NCBI RefSeq assembly: GCF_020166395.1 | Contig: NZ_JAIQXU010000001.1 | Span: forward strand, 1 to 64,000 | Source: Deinococcus betulae | GTDB taxonomy: Bacteria > Deinococcota > Deinococci > Deinococcales > Deinococcaceae | Direction of reading: 5' to 3' | DNA: 64,000 nucleotides | Shown here: one piece after another, positions 1 to 13,033 of the stretch | Numbering within the stretch: position 1 is the stretch's first letter | How the letters are laid out: each line of letters starts with the position of its first letter | Made by a program: the position numbers and the translations under genes | The notes under the pieces: model-generated | What the model was told of the DNA's origin: nothing | What the model saw: the letters and a program-made list of their open reading frames with translations, nothing else | Database searches by the model: none

Positions 1-75
1 GCGAACCTCCACACGCTGTTACTGACACGAAGGCGACCCGAACAAACCGGTACCTTCCGCAGAAGCAAAGCTCTC

Positions 76-426
76 TTAAGTGGCTTGCCCGGCTGTGGCC
101 ATGACGGCGTCCAGCCGATCCCGCGTTTCGGTCAGCGCGGCAATCTGGGTGCTGATGCGGTCGCGTTCAGCGTGCAGGCGGCCCAGCAACAGTGGGGTGT
201 AGGTTTCGACTGGCGCCTCCAGGCACGGCAGCAGCTCTTTCAGGGTGCGGCTGGACAGCCCAGCCGCGTACAGCTGCTGAATGAGGCGCACGCGCGCCAC
301 CGCCGAGCCCGCGTAGAGGCGCTGGCCGCTGTCGCTGCGGCTGCTGTAGAGCAGCCCCTGTTCTTCGTAGTAGCGCAACGAGCGCACACTGACGCCCGAC
401 TGCTGGGCCAGGTCTCCTATTCGCAT
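76..426 (-). CDS. MerR-family transcriptional regulator
   Basis: A 116-residue regulator with the MerR winged-helix DNA-binding domain at residues 1-70 (RIGDLAQQSGVSVRSLRYY start) and a dimerising coiled coil at about 84-110. It has one cysteine (C68) and lacks the cysteine cluster of SoxR or metal-sensing MerR proteins, so the effector is unknown. A longer frame starts at 459, but the ATG at 426 begins exactly at the conserved MRIGDLA and lies 7 bases after a TAGGCT hexamer (complement of 434-439), as in leaderless genes. It is divergent from the flavin reductase gene at 534 and probably controls it. Confidence 0.88.
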   Translation of the reverse strand: MRIGDLAQQSGVSVRSLRYYEEQGLLYSSRSDSGQRLYAGSAVARVRLIQQLYAAGLSSRTLKELLPCLEAPVETYTPLLLGRLHAERDRISTQIAALTETRDRLDAVMATAGQAT

Positions 427-443
427 AGCTTGCAGCCTAGCAC

Positions 444-475
444 TTGCCTCTGACGTCAATGTCAGGGTTTAGGCT
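444..475 (+). promoter_or_regulatory. MerR-type long-spacer promoter with dyad operator
   Basis: Seen: TTGCCT (444-449) and TAGGCT (470-475) separated by 20 bases, with the dyad CTGAC-N6-GTCAG (450-465) filling the spacer. MerR-family activators typically bind a dyad between -35 and -10 elements spaced 19-20 bp apart. Inference: the regulator at 76-426 acts here on the old yellow enzyme gene at 534, and the same dyad lies upstream of the regulator's own start. Confidence 0.6.
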
Positions 476-533
476 AGCGGCGGCCGAGGGGAAGAGGTGC
501 CACAGTGTCCCTTGACCTCGGCCCGGAGGACGT

Positions 534-1604
534 ATGACCACACTGTTTGACCGCACCCAGCTCGGTGAGCTGACCCTGCCCAACCGCCTTGTGATGGCCC
601 CGATGACCCGCGCCCGCGCGTCGGCCGGTGGCCTGGCCAACGCCGCCATGGCGGCCTACTACGCCCAGCGGGCCACTGCTGGCCTGATCGTGTCTGAAGG
701 CGTGCAGCCCAGCTTGCAGGGCCAGTCGAACCCCGGCACGCCAGGTCTGCACACCGACGAACAGGTGACCGCCTGGCGCGAGGTGACGGGCGCAGTCCAT
801 GCCAACGGCGGGCGCATCTTTGCCCAGCTGATGCACGCCGGGCGGGTGGGCCACCCAGAAGTGGCCGGCCTGACGCCGGTGGCGCCGTCGGCCGTGAGGC
901 TGGACGCCCAGCTGTACACCGGCCCGAAAGGGCTCCTGCCAGCGCCCGTGCCGCGCGCCCTGAGTACCGCCGAGGTGCGTGACGAGGTGGAGGTCTTTGC
1001 CAATGCGGCCCGCCGCGCCGTGCAGGCTGGTTTCGACGGCACCGAGCTGCACGGCGCACACGGCTACTTTATTCAGCAGTTCCTGTCATCGAACGTGAAT
1101 CAGCGCACCGACGCCTACGGAGGCTCGGTGGCGGGGCGCATTCGCTTTGCTGTCGAGGTTGCCGAGGCCACGGCGGCTGCCATCGGGCCGGAGCGGGTGG
1201 GGCTGCGGCTATCGCCGGGCGCGGGCATCTGGAGCGTTCAGGAGGAGGACGTGCCGGCGCTGTATACCGCCCTGCTGCGCGAACTGGCGCCGCTGGGGCT
1301 GGCGTATGTGCATCTGGGTCTGACGACCGATGAGGACACTTTGATGAGCCTGCGCCGGACGTGGCCAGGCCCACTCATCATTAATCCGGCTCACCCGCAA
1401 GACACGCAGCCTGCCAGTCTGGCGGTGGGTGAGGCGTGGCTCCGCAGGGGGGCGGACCTCATCAGCTATGGCCGGGCGTTTATCGCCAACCCCGATCTGG
1501 TGGAGCGGCTGCGCCAGGGGCTCCCGCTGGCTGAAGCTGAACAGGACGCCTATTACCAGGGCGACCGGCGTGGGTACCTGACCTACTCAAGCTATCAGCA
1601 CTGA
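534..1604 (+). CDS. Old yellow enzyme family NAD(P)H flavin oxidoreductase (alkene reductase)
   Basis: A 356-residue FMN-dependent TIM-barrel enzyme. These reduce activated C=C bonds of enals, enones, nitroesters and similar electrophiles with NAD(P)H. The N-terminus LTLPNRLVMAPMTRARA and the active-site stretch HGAHGYF (H173 and H176) followed by NQRTDAYGGS are diagnostic; the catalytic pair is His-x-x-His rather than His-x-x-Asn. Full length for the NemA/xenobiotic reductase branch. A GGAGG ribosome site sits before the ATG. The divergent MerR gene and the long-spacer promoter suggest induction by electrophilic or xenobiotic stress. Confidence 0.92.
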   Translation: MTTLFDRTQLGELTLPNRLVMAPMTRARASAGGLANAAMAAYYAQRATAGLIVSEGVQPSLQGQSNPGTPGLHTDEQVTAWREVTGAVHANGGRIFAQLMHAGRVGHPEVAGLTPVAPSAVRLDAQLYTGPKGLLPAPVPRALSTAEVRDEVEVFANAARRAVQAGFDGTELHGAHGYFIQQFLSSNVNQRTDAYGGSVAGRIRFAVEVAEATAAAIGPERVGLRLSPGAGIWSVQEEDVPALYTALLRELAPLGLAYVHLGLTTDEDTLMSLRRTWPGPLIINPAHPQDTQPASLAVGEAWLRRGADLISYGRAFIANPDLVERLRQGLPLAEAEQDAYYQGDRRGYLTYSSYQH

Positions 1605-1623
1605 GCCGCACGGCAACGGGTCA

Positions 1624-2094
1624 TCAGGTCTCCTCTGGCAGGAAATCTGGCAGGCGCGTGGCCCGGTAGGTGTAGCCCCCTGGGGTGCCGCCTGGCTGCC
1701 GGAAGTGCCAGCGCCCCTCGTAGGCGGTGCGGTCTACGTTGAAAGTGGAGTAACTGAAGTCCTCGGAGCCTTTCTCGCCGTACCAGTACCAGAATCCGCC
1801 CTCGTCAACCTGATAGGTGTAGGTGTAGTTACTGCCATCTGTGCCCATCAGGCGAGAGCGCAGGGTCTGGGTGTCGGGGTCAAACCCCGTGTACTCCACC
1901 CCCTTCTGATGACCGCCGCCCTGGTGCAAGTCAAAGGTCTGAATCAGAAAAAAGCCCCCTTCCATCCAGGCGTAGGTGACGGTGCCAGAGACCTCCGGCC
2001 CAGAAATCTGCCAAGTGCCGACCAGGGGCTCCAACTGCCGCAGGGCTGGGTGTGGGCTCTGCGGCAGCGGCTGCCCGTTGTTGTTCTCCGCCAT
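1624..2094 (-). CDS. DUF1579-like protein
   Basis: 156 residues if started at the ATG at 2094 (MAENNNGQPLPQ). The frame stays open further upstream, but that part lies in the repeat at 2105-2262 and has no domain signal. The protein has the DUF1579 pattern: HPALRQLEPLVGTWQISG near the start, then beta-strand-rich lipocalin-like sequence with GTVTYAWMEGGFFL and EGRWHF. Related proteins are cytosolic and of unknown function. It converges on the old yellow enzyme gene with a 19-base gap. Confidence 0.72.
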   Translation of the reverse strand: MAENNNGQPLPQSPHPALRQLEPLVGTWQISGPEVSGTVTYAWMEGGFFLIQTFDLHQGGGHQKGVEYTGFDPDTQTLRSRLMGTDGSNYTYTYQVDEGGFWYWYGEKGSEDFSYSTFNVDRTAYEGRWHFRQPGGTPGGYTYRATRLPDFLPEET

Positions 2095-2104
2095 AGAGCA
2101 GTTT

Positions 2105-2262
2105 AACCGGCCCCGTGTGAGACGGATTCCGATTGAATCGAGCAGCCTGCCGGGTGGAATCCGAGCGAACCTGGAAAGCGGCGCGGCAGACTTGAGAAGC
2201 GCCGCAGGAGAGCGAGAGGGAACAGTTGTAGATTCCATCGCGCGGAATCCGCATGACAGTCG
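2105..2262. repeat. Dispersed mosaic intergenic repeat, copy A
   Basis: Starts with GGATTCCGATTGAATCG and ends near GGAATCCGCATGACAG. Read on the minus strand it matches the second half of the copy at 28418-28577: a CTCTCGCTCT block, a GCTCGGATTCCACCCGGCA block and a GATTCAATCGGAATCCG terminus. It resembles the small non-coding repeats known from Deinococcus. Translations through it are low-complexity and not genes. Confidence 0.7.
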
Positions 2263-2290
2263 TTCTGCCCTGCGCCCGGCAACTAGGCGC

Positions 2291-2326
2291 AGAAGGCGGC
2301 CATTCCGTTTGGAATGACCGCCTTCT
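2291..2326. terminator. Strong hairpin downstream of sucD
   Basis: Arms AGAAGGCGG-C-CATTCC (2291-2306) and GGAATG-A-CCGCCTTCT (2311-2326) with a GTTT loop and one mismatch. It lacks a T-run. It lies about 157 bases past the sucD stop and could terminate sucCD or insulate it from the DUF1579-like gene. The stretch 2327-2482 between this hairpin and sucD shows no gene. Confidence 0.5.
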
Positions 2327-2482
2327 GGGCACGACCCTTGGCGCAGATCGCCTGGTTTCTGAACAACCTACAGAGTGACCTGCGCCATCTTCGAGGCTTT
2401 CAGGCTTTTGCGTGGCGGCGCCGTCTGACCTACCACTTCACTCAAGTAGAGCCGTTGCCAGCAGATCTATTAGAGCTGCCCC

Positions 2483-3387
2483 TTACTTGTTCAGGGCCTG
2501 CTTGACCAGCTCGATAATCTCGGGCATGGTGTCGGCCACCGGGACATTAGCGGCCCCAAAGGCGGCCAGCTTGCTTTCGGGGGTGCCCACGTTGCCCATG
2601 ATGATGGCGCCGGCGTGGCCCATGCGCTTGCCCGCAGGCGCACTGCGGCCCGAGATAAACGCCACGACGGGCTTTTTCATGTTGGCAGCAATGTACTCGG
2701 CGGCGGCTTCTTCGTCAGCGCCGCCGATTTCACCGATGACCACCACAGCGTCGGTGCCTTCATCGGCTTCAAACAGGGGCAGCACGTCGGCAAAGGTCGT
2801 GCCAATCACGGGGTCGCCACCGATGCCCACCGTGGTGCTGGTGCCCATGCCGGCGTCGTTCAGCAGCTTGGCGGCTTCGTAGGTCAGCGTGCCCGAGCGG
2901 CTGATCAGACCGATACGGCCCGGCTTGGCGTAGATCTTGTTGGGCATGATGCCAATCTTGGCTTCGCCGTTGGTGACCAGACCGGGGCAGTTGCCGCCGA
3001 TCAGGCGAATGCCCTCGCCGCCGGCCGCGCGGTTCTCGGCGTCCAGGGCCTTGACTTCCTGCACGGCGCGCATCATGTCCACCGTGGGCACGCCCTCGGT
3101 AATCAGGACAATCAGGGGCATGCCGGCGTGGGCGGCTTCCAGCACCGCGTCGGCCGCGCCCGCCGGGGGCACGAAGATAATGGAGACGTTCGCGCCGTGC
3201 TTCTCCTTGGCTTCGGCCACGGAGTTGTAGATCGGCCAGCCTTCAAAGTCGGTGCCACCCTTGCCGGGGGTCACGCCCGCGACGACCTGGGTGCCGAACT
3301 CTTTCATGGCGCGGCTGTGCGAGGCGCCTTCGCGGCCCGTCATGCCCTGCACGATGACCATGCTGTCTTTATTGACGAGGATGCCCA

Positions 3388-3388
<1 letters not shown>
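2483..3388 (-). CDS. sucD: Succinate-CoA ligase (ADP/GDP-forming) alpha subunit
   Basis: The 301-residue alpha subunit of succinyl-CoA synthetase, which converts succinyl-CoA, phosphate and NDP to succinate, CoA and NTP in the TCA cycle. It binds CoA in an N-terminal Rossmann domain ([18 protein letters not shown]) and carries the phosphohistidine in [10 protein letters not shown] (His at about residue 258). Its ATG overlaps the sucC stop codon by one base (TAATG), implying coupled translation and equal stoichiometry of the heteromer. Confidence 0.97.
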
Positions 3389-5750
<2,362 letters not shown>

Positions 5751-5754
<4 letters not shown>

Positions 5755-6287
5755 GCAGGCCAGGACTGCTGCTGCTCTGCGCGCTGCTGGGCACGGCCCA
5801 GGCGGCGCCCCACCGGGTCCAGGCCGGCGAGACGTGGTGGAGCCTCGCGCGCCAGGCGGGGGTCAGCGTGGCTGAGTTGCAGCGCGTCAATGGCGGTGAC
5901 CGCCTGCTGCGGGCGGGTGAGGTGGTGCAGCTGCCGGGCGGCAGCGCGGCCGATATTCCGGCGCGGCCGGTGCTGCGGGCGGCCAGTGTGGCCCCCGCCA
6001 GCCCGAGCCCGGCCAGCGTGTTTCAGCGCGGCCAGGCGGTGTACTACGGGGGAAGGCGCGACGCCCGCACCGTGATGACGGCCGCCCACTTGACCCTGCC
6101 CTTTGGCACCTGGGTGCGCGTGACGCACACCCGCACCGGGCGCAGCGTGGACGTGCTGATTAACGACCGGGGGCCCTTTGGCAACAGCGCGCGCGTCATT
6201 GACCTCTCGGACGAGGCGGCGGCCGCGCTGGGGATGGTCAGTGAGGGCGTGGCGCCCGTGACTCTGACGGTTCTGCGCCGCCCCTGA
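5751..6287 (+). CDS. LysM and RlpA-like double-psi beta-barrel protein
   Basis: 178 residues from a TTG overlapping the previous stop. A signal peptide (to about residue 18, ending AQAA) is followed by a LysM peptidoglycan-binding repeat ([20 protein letters not shown], residues 20-62) and an RlpA/DPBB barrel at about 90-176 ([34 protein letters not shown] with the barrel Asp). RlpA proteins are exported and bind or cleave septal glycan. Overlap with the peptidase implies cotranscription. Catalysis cannot be judged from sequence alone. Confidence 0.85.
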
Positions 6288-6481
6288 TCTGGATTTCCTG
6301 CACTTCTGAACTTCCGAATGTGTTCCTTCTCCCTGCCCGTCAGGCCGGATTTAAGAGAACTTTCGGATTCGGCTGGGACCTGATAAGGCCCGCCTCAGGG
6401 GTGCAGGGTGATAGAATCGTTCGGGTTTCAACCACACACAGACATGCTGATGTGCTTCACCCACCGAGGAGGATGGTTTCA

Positions 6482-6949
<468 letters not shown>

Positions 6950-6999
6950 AGGGGAGGCGGGTTCAGGCCCGCTTCTTTTCAATGCCATTAAGTGATTTG

Positions 7000-7025
7000 T
7001 TTCACGATAATTCTAGACCGTGAAA
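7000..7025. promoter_or_regulatory. Inverted repeat upstream of acyl-CoA dehydrogenase
   Basis: TTTCACG (7000-7006) and CGTGAAA (7019-7025) with a 12-base spacer, followed by TTTTT. It may be the terminator of the YbjN gene (51 bases past its stop) or a second operator for the dehydrogenase gene. The surrounding stretch is markedly AT-richer than the coding neighbours. Confidence 0.4.
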
Positions 7026-7066
7026 TTTTTGTCTCCTAGCTATTTCTGCTGTTCGTCCTCTCCCTG

Positions 7067-7087
7067 ATAAGATTAGACCCAGTCTAA
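7067..7087 (+). promoter_or_regulatory. Promoter with overlapping palindromic operator of acyl-CoA dehydrogenase
   Basis: TAAGAT (7067-7072) as -10, immediately followed by the perfect dyad TTAGAC-CCA-GTCTAA (7073-7087). A dyad over the transcription start is the usual position for a TetR-type repressor, and TetR repressors such as PfmR/FadR control fatty-acid degradation genes in Thermus and Bacillus. Identity of the regulator is inferred. Confidence 0.55.
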
Positions 7088-7131
7088 ACCTGTGGCGCCG
7101 ACCAGGGCGCACGCACCAAAAGGAGCTTTGC

Positions 7132-8268
<1,137 letters not shown>

Positions 8269-8278
8269 CCAGGCTGTC

Positions 8279-8315
8279 AACAGGGAACCGCCACATCTCT
8301 GGGCGGTTCCCTTGT
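8279..8315 (+). terminator. Terminator of acyl-CoA dehydrogenase gene
   Basis: GGGAACCGCC (8283-8292) pairs with GGCGGTTCCC (8302-8311) around a 9-base loop, extended by AACA/TGTT, and followed by TTGTTG. Confidence 0.8.
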
Positions 8316-8320
8316 TGTGC

Positions 8321-8432
8321 TGCGCTCATACGGATTTCGCGATATGGAAGCGCAGACGGTGCCTGTCCGGCTGTGCTGCAATGAAGCGGAATCCGCATCT
8401 GTTCCTGCTCGATTCAATCGGAATCCATATCA
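8321..8432. repeat. Dispersed mosaic intergenic repeat, copy B
   Basis: Runs from ATACGGATTTCGCGATATGG to GATTCAATCGGAATCCATAT. The block with TGTGCTGCAATGAAGCGGAATCCGCAT is present in inverted orientation at 28420-28449, and the block with GCGCAGACGGTGC is the inverse of 28458-28490. The stop codon of the secreted-protein gene at 8430 lies at the repeat edge. Confidence 0.75.
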
Positions 8433-8963
8433 GGTGCCGCTGGCAGCCGATTCGTCAGTCGGTGCAGCCTGGCCCTGGGTGGCTGGCCCCTGGCCCTCTG
8501 GCGCTTCGCCGCGCGGGCCACCGGGGCCACGGTGGTCGTGGTCACCGCGCATGCCGGGGCCGCCAGGTCCACCGAAGCCGCGGCCACCAAGCGAGAAGGG
8601 ACTGGTCTGGAGGCGCCCTTTGATCTCGGCCGCGCGGTCACTGGGAAGGTCGCCCGCTTTCACGGCCTGGTCCAGGGTGGCGCCGCCCGCAGTCACGGCG
8701 GCGGCCTTGAGTTTGGCGGCGGTGGTGCCCAGTTGCGCCGCCAGCTTTTGCAGGAACACGTCGGCGTAGTTGGTGTCCGTGTTCTGGGGAGCGGCGCCCT
8801 GGGGGCGGGGAGCAGGCTGGGGCTGGGTGCCGGGTGTGCGCGGCCCCGACTGGGCCGGTTGGGTCCGCTGGGCCGTCTGGGCCGAGCTGGCCGTTTGCTG
8901 GGCCAGGACGAGACCGAGGGTCAGGGGCAGGGCGGCCAGGGCAATGAGGGGCAGTCTCTTCAT
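8430..8963 (-). CDS. Secreted low-complexity protein
   Basis: 177 residues with a clear signal peptide (MKRLPLIALAALPLTLGLVLAQ), a Gln/Pro/Thr-rich linker (about 23-65), a short helical segment (YADVFLQKLAAQLGTTAAKLKAAAVTAG, about 66-95) and a Gly/His/Arg-rich tail with GGPGGP and DHDHRGPGGP. The helical part resembles the short helical unit found in some secreted Deinococcus and actinobacterial proteins of unknown function. A GGAGCG ribosome site precedes the ATG. Its stop codon coincides with repeat copy B, so its 3' end may have been set by that element. Confidence 0.65.
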   Translation of the reverse strand: MKRLPLIALAALPLTLGLVLAQQTASSAQTAQRTQPAQSGPRTPGTQPQPAPRPQGAAPQNTDTNYADVFLQKLAAQLGTTAAKLKAAAVTAGGATLDQAVKAGDLPSDRAAEIKGRLQTSPFSLGGRGFGGPGGPGMRGDHDHRGPGGPRGEAPEGQGPATQGQAAPTDESAASGT

Positions 8964-9064
8964 AGGTACGCTCCTTGTATGGCGTGCGAGTGCTTCACCA
9001 CGCGCGCAGTGTGGGGCCAGGGTGTTAAGTCGCGGCTAAAGCCAGTGCGCTAGACTGCACCGCT

Positions 9065-9412
9065 TTGCGAGACCGGGCGTGGTGGTCAGGGGCGTGGCAG
9101 CGTGGGCTGACCGCGTGGCCTGGCCTGGTGACCCTGGTGTCGCTGCTGGCGGTGCTGCTGGGCACTGCCCCCAGCCTGCCCAGCCCCGGCCCTGAGACCG
9201 CCGCTGCCGGGCGCCTGACGCCGGCCCTGCCCGAACTGCGCCCGCCCGCCGCCCCAGCGTCTCCTGTGCCCTTGGTGCCGGGGACACCGCCCGAACCCAT
9301 CTGGCTGCCGCGCCTCCACCACAGCGCTGTGGCGGTTCAGCCCAGGTGGACCGAGCCGGCGCCCCGCCCTTCCCTGAGTCTGCTGGGGCGGCGGCAAACC
9401 GACGGCGGCTGA
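9065..9412 (+). CDS. Small Pro-rich membrane-anchored protein
   Basis: 115 residues from TTG at 9065; TAGACT lies at 9051-9056, 8 bases before it, the leaderless layout. One N-terminal hydrophobic segment (about residues 18-37, LVTLVSLLAVLLGTAPSL) and a proline-rich outer part with no known domain. It precedes secDF by 100 bases but a strong hairpin overlaps its stop, so it is probably a separate unit. Similarity unknown; it could be spurious, but the promoter and terminator on either side argue for a gene. Confidence 0.5.
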   Translation: MRDRAWWSGAWQRGLTAWPGLVTLVSLLAVLLGTAPSLPSPGPETAAAGRLTPALPELRPPAAPASPVPLVPGTPPEPIWLPRLHHSAVAVQPRWTEPAPRPSLSLLGRRQTDGG

Positions 9413-9432
9413 GGGACCTGCCCTCAGCCGCC
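9404..9432. terminator. Perfect 12-bp hairpin over the stop codon of the 9065 gene
   Basis: GGCGGCTGAGGG (9404-9415) and CCCTCAGCCGCC (9421-9432), loop ACCTG, no T-run. The TGA at 9410-9412 is inside the left arm. It separates the small gene from secDF. Confidence 0.65.
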
Positions 9433-9511
9433 CGGTCGCGCCGCGTGGCCCTACAGACGGCCCGCCGCCTCCCCCAACTTTTCGTCTTCTTTCTTTCCAC
9501 GGAGCTTTTCT

Positions 9512-11809
9512 GTGACCTACGGCAACCGCAACAACAACAAAAATGGCCGGCGCACGCCCCCCCGGCGCAGCGCCCCCACCGCCAGCAAACCGAACCTCTG
9601 GACAGGCCTCCTGCTGCTGCTCACACTGCTGGCCAGCCTGGCGTACATCTGGCGTCCCTGGGAACACCGCGACGCGCCCTGGACGCTGTGGAACGACAAG
9701 TTCCAATTCATGACCTTGGGCCTGGACCTCAAGGGCGGCCTGCGCATCGAGCTGGCCCCCGAAAGTGGCACCGCCTCCCGCGCCGAACTTGACCGCGTCA
9801 AAACGGTGATCGAGAACCGCATCAACGCGCTGGGCGTGGCCGAGCCCACCGTGACCATCGCGGGCGGCAAGCGCGTGGTCGTGGAGATCCCCGGCGCCAC
9901 CCCCGCCGTGCAGGACCGGGCACGCAACATCATCAAGCAGACGGCGCGGCTGGAATTCCGTGTCGTGCAGGACGGGGCGCAGCCGGACCCCGCCCTCCAG
10001 CAGAGCAACCCGCGCACCGGGGGCTACACCCTGGCGCAACTGGGGCCAGTACAGGCCACCGGGGAAGTCATTCAGGACGCCCAGGCCGGCACCGACCCCC
10101 AGAGCGGGCGCTGGGTCGTGACCTTCCAGAACACCGACAAGGGCGCCCAGACCTTCGGCGACTTTACCGGCAAGAACGTGGGCAAACTGATGGCCGTGGT
10201 GCTGGACGACCAGATTCAGTCGGTGGCCACCATTCAGGTTCGCCTGTTCCGCGACGTGCAGATCACCGGCAACTTCAGCCCCGAGGAAGCCAACCAGCTG
10301 GCCCTGGTGCTGAAGAGCGGCGCGCTGCCGATCAAGATCAAGACCGAGGCCGAGCGCTCGATTGGGCCGACGCTGGGCGCCGACGCCATTCGTAGCGGCG
10401 CCATTGCCGCGCTGGTGGGTATTGCCCTGGTGTTCGTGATGCTGTTCGCCTACTACGGCTTCTGGTTTGGCCTGGTGGGCGCGCTGGGCCTGCTGTTTTC
10501 CAGCGTGGTGATTCTGGGCCTGCTGGCGGGCTTCGGTGCCACGTTGACCCTGCCGGGCATCGCCGGTCTGGTGCTGACCATCGGCGCGGCCGTGGACGGC
10601 AACGTGATTTCCTTCGAGCGCATCAAGGAAGAGCTGTTCCGGGGCAAGGGCATCAAGAATTCCATCCGGGCCGGGTACGACCACTCGACGGCCGCCATTC
10701 TGGACGTGAACGCCTCGCACCTGCTGTCGGCCCTGGCGCTCTACAACTACTCCACGGGGGCCGTCAAAGGCTTTGCGGTCACGCTGATTATCGGCGTGGT
10801 GGCGTCCACCTTCTCGAACCTGGTGTTCGCCAAGTGGTTTATCCAGTGGCTCTCGGAGCGCCGCCCCACCATGAGCGCCCCGCAGTGGATCAAAGACACG
10901 CGCATTGACTTCATCAGGCCAGCGACGATTATCACGACCCTCAGCGTGCTGCTGGCGATTGCCGGGGGCGCAGTGCTGGCGGTCAAGGGCCTGAACTTCG
11001 GGGTGGACTTTACCAGCGGCACGACCATTGCCATCAAGACCAGCGCCGAGACCAGCACCGAACAGGTGCGCGCCGCCGCCGCGGGCGCGGGTGTGGATAA
11101 GGTCACGCCGCAAAGCACCATCATTCAGCGCACCGTCACGCCGGGTCTGACCGGTGCGTCCTACACCATCAAGGTGCCCGAACTGACGCGCGACGAGATC
11201 AACCGTGTGGCGGCGGCCATCGAGAAGCTGCCCCAGGGGTCCAAGCAGTCCGACGAAACGGTCGGCCCCGCCGTCGGCCAGGAGCTGACCCAGAAGACCC
11301 TGTACGCGGTTCTCCTGGGCATGGGCCTGATTCTGATTTACGTGGGCTTCCGCTTCGACTTCATCATGGGGATGGGCAGCATTCTGGCGGTGCTGCACGA
11401 CGTGGCCATCGTGATGGGCCTGTACTCGCTGCTGGGGCTGGAGTTCTCGATTGCCAGCGTAGCGGCGCTGCTGACCCTGATCGGCTACTCGCTCAACGAC
11501 TCGATTATCGTATCGGACCGTATCCGCGAGAACATTAAGGAGATGCGCGGCAAGTCCTACCGCGACATCGTGAACACCTCCATCAACCAGACACTGTCGC
11601 GCACCATCATGACCTCGGTCAGCACCATGCTGCCCCTCCTGAGCCTGCTGATTTTCGGCGGCCCCGTGCTGCGGGACTTCAGCCTGGTGCTGCTGGTCGG
11701 GATTCTGATCGGGACCTATTCAAGCATCTACATCGTGGCGCCGCTGGTGGTCTACTTCGAGGAGTGGAACCGCCGCCGCCGGGCCGGGGGCCAAGCCGCC
11801 AAGGTCTGA
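9512..11809 (+). CDS. secDF: Fused protein translocase subunit SecDF
   Basis: 765 residues combining SecD (about 1-450) and SecF (about 460-765), the proton-driven auxiliary of SecYEG that pulls proteins across the inner membrane. SecD marks: FMTLGLDLKGGLRIEL near residue 68, the periplasmic P1 head, then GLVLTIGAAVDGNVISFERIKEEL. SecF marks: LNFGVDFTSGT, DFIMGMGSILAVLHDVAIVMG, LTLIGYSLNDSIIVSDRIREN. Starts at GTG after a GGAG site; the N-terminal Asn/Lys/Arg-rich stretch is cytoplasmic. Full length. Confidence 0.96.
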   Translation: MTYGNRNNNKNGRRTPPRRSAPTASKPNLWTGLLLLLTLLASLAYIWRPWEHRDAPWTLWNDKFQFMTLGLDLKGGLRIELAPESGTASRAELDRVKTVIENRINALGVAEPTVTIAGGKRVVVEIPGATPAVQDRARNIIKQTARLEFRVVQDGAQPDPALQQSNPRTGGYTLAQLGPVQATGEVIQDAQAGTDPQSGRWVVTFQNTDKGAQTFGDFTGKNVGKLMAVVLDDQIQSVATIQVRLFRDVQITGNFSPEEANQLALVLKSGALPIKIKTEAERSIGPTLGADAIRSGAIAALVGIALVFVMLFAYYGFWFGLVGALGLLFSSVVILGLLAGFGATLTLPGIAGLVLTIGAAVDGNVISFERIKEELFRGKGIKNSIRAGYDHSTAAILDVNASHLLSALALYNYSTGAVKGFAVTLIIGVVASTFSNLVFAKWFIQWLSERRPTMSAPQWIKDTRIDFIRPATIITTLSVLLAIAGGAVLAVKGLNFGVDFTSGTTIAIKTSAETSTEQVRAAAAGAGVDKVTPQSTIIQRTVTPGLTGASYTIKVPELTRDEINRVAAAIEKLPQGSKQSDETVGPAVGQELTQKTLYAVLLGMGLILIYVGFRFDFIMGMGSILAVLHDVAIVMGLYSLLGLEFSIASVAALLTLIGYSLNDSIIVSDRIRENIKEMRGKSYRDIVNTSINQTLSRTIMTSVSTMLPLLSLLIFGGPVLRDFSLVLLVGILIGTYSSIYIVAPLVVYFEEWNRRRRAGGQAAKV

Positions 11810-11827
11810 CCGGAGCCCGCTTCCCCG

Positions 11828-11856
11828 CACCCCTGCCTAACCGGTGGGGGTGTTTT
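11828..11856 (+). terminator. Terminator of secDF
   Basis: CACCCC (11828-11833) pairs with GGGGTG (11847-11852), followed by TTTTCGTTT. Confidence 0.75.
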
Positions 11857-11898
11857 CGTTTGGTAATAAATTGAGCCGTGTTATTTGCAAATGAATAA

Positions 11899-12981
<1,083 letters not shown>

Positions 12982-12991
12982 GCAGATGAGA

Positions 12992-13020
12992 GGGTGGAGG
13001 AACTTGCCGCTCCTCCACCC
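12992..13020. terminator. Bidirectional hairpin between argC and the MBL hydrolase
   Basis: GGGTGGAGGA (12992-13001) and TCCTCCACCC (13011-13020), perfect 10-bp stem with a 9-base loop, between convergent genes. Confidence 0.75.
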
Positions 13021-13033
13021 GGCACCCCACGGC

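Noticed and set aside
9086..11398. 770-codon minus-strand frame opposite secDF
   Set aside because: It is a shadow of secDF with His/Gln/Gly-rich composition and no recognisable domain or start signal.
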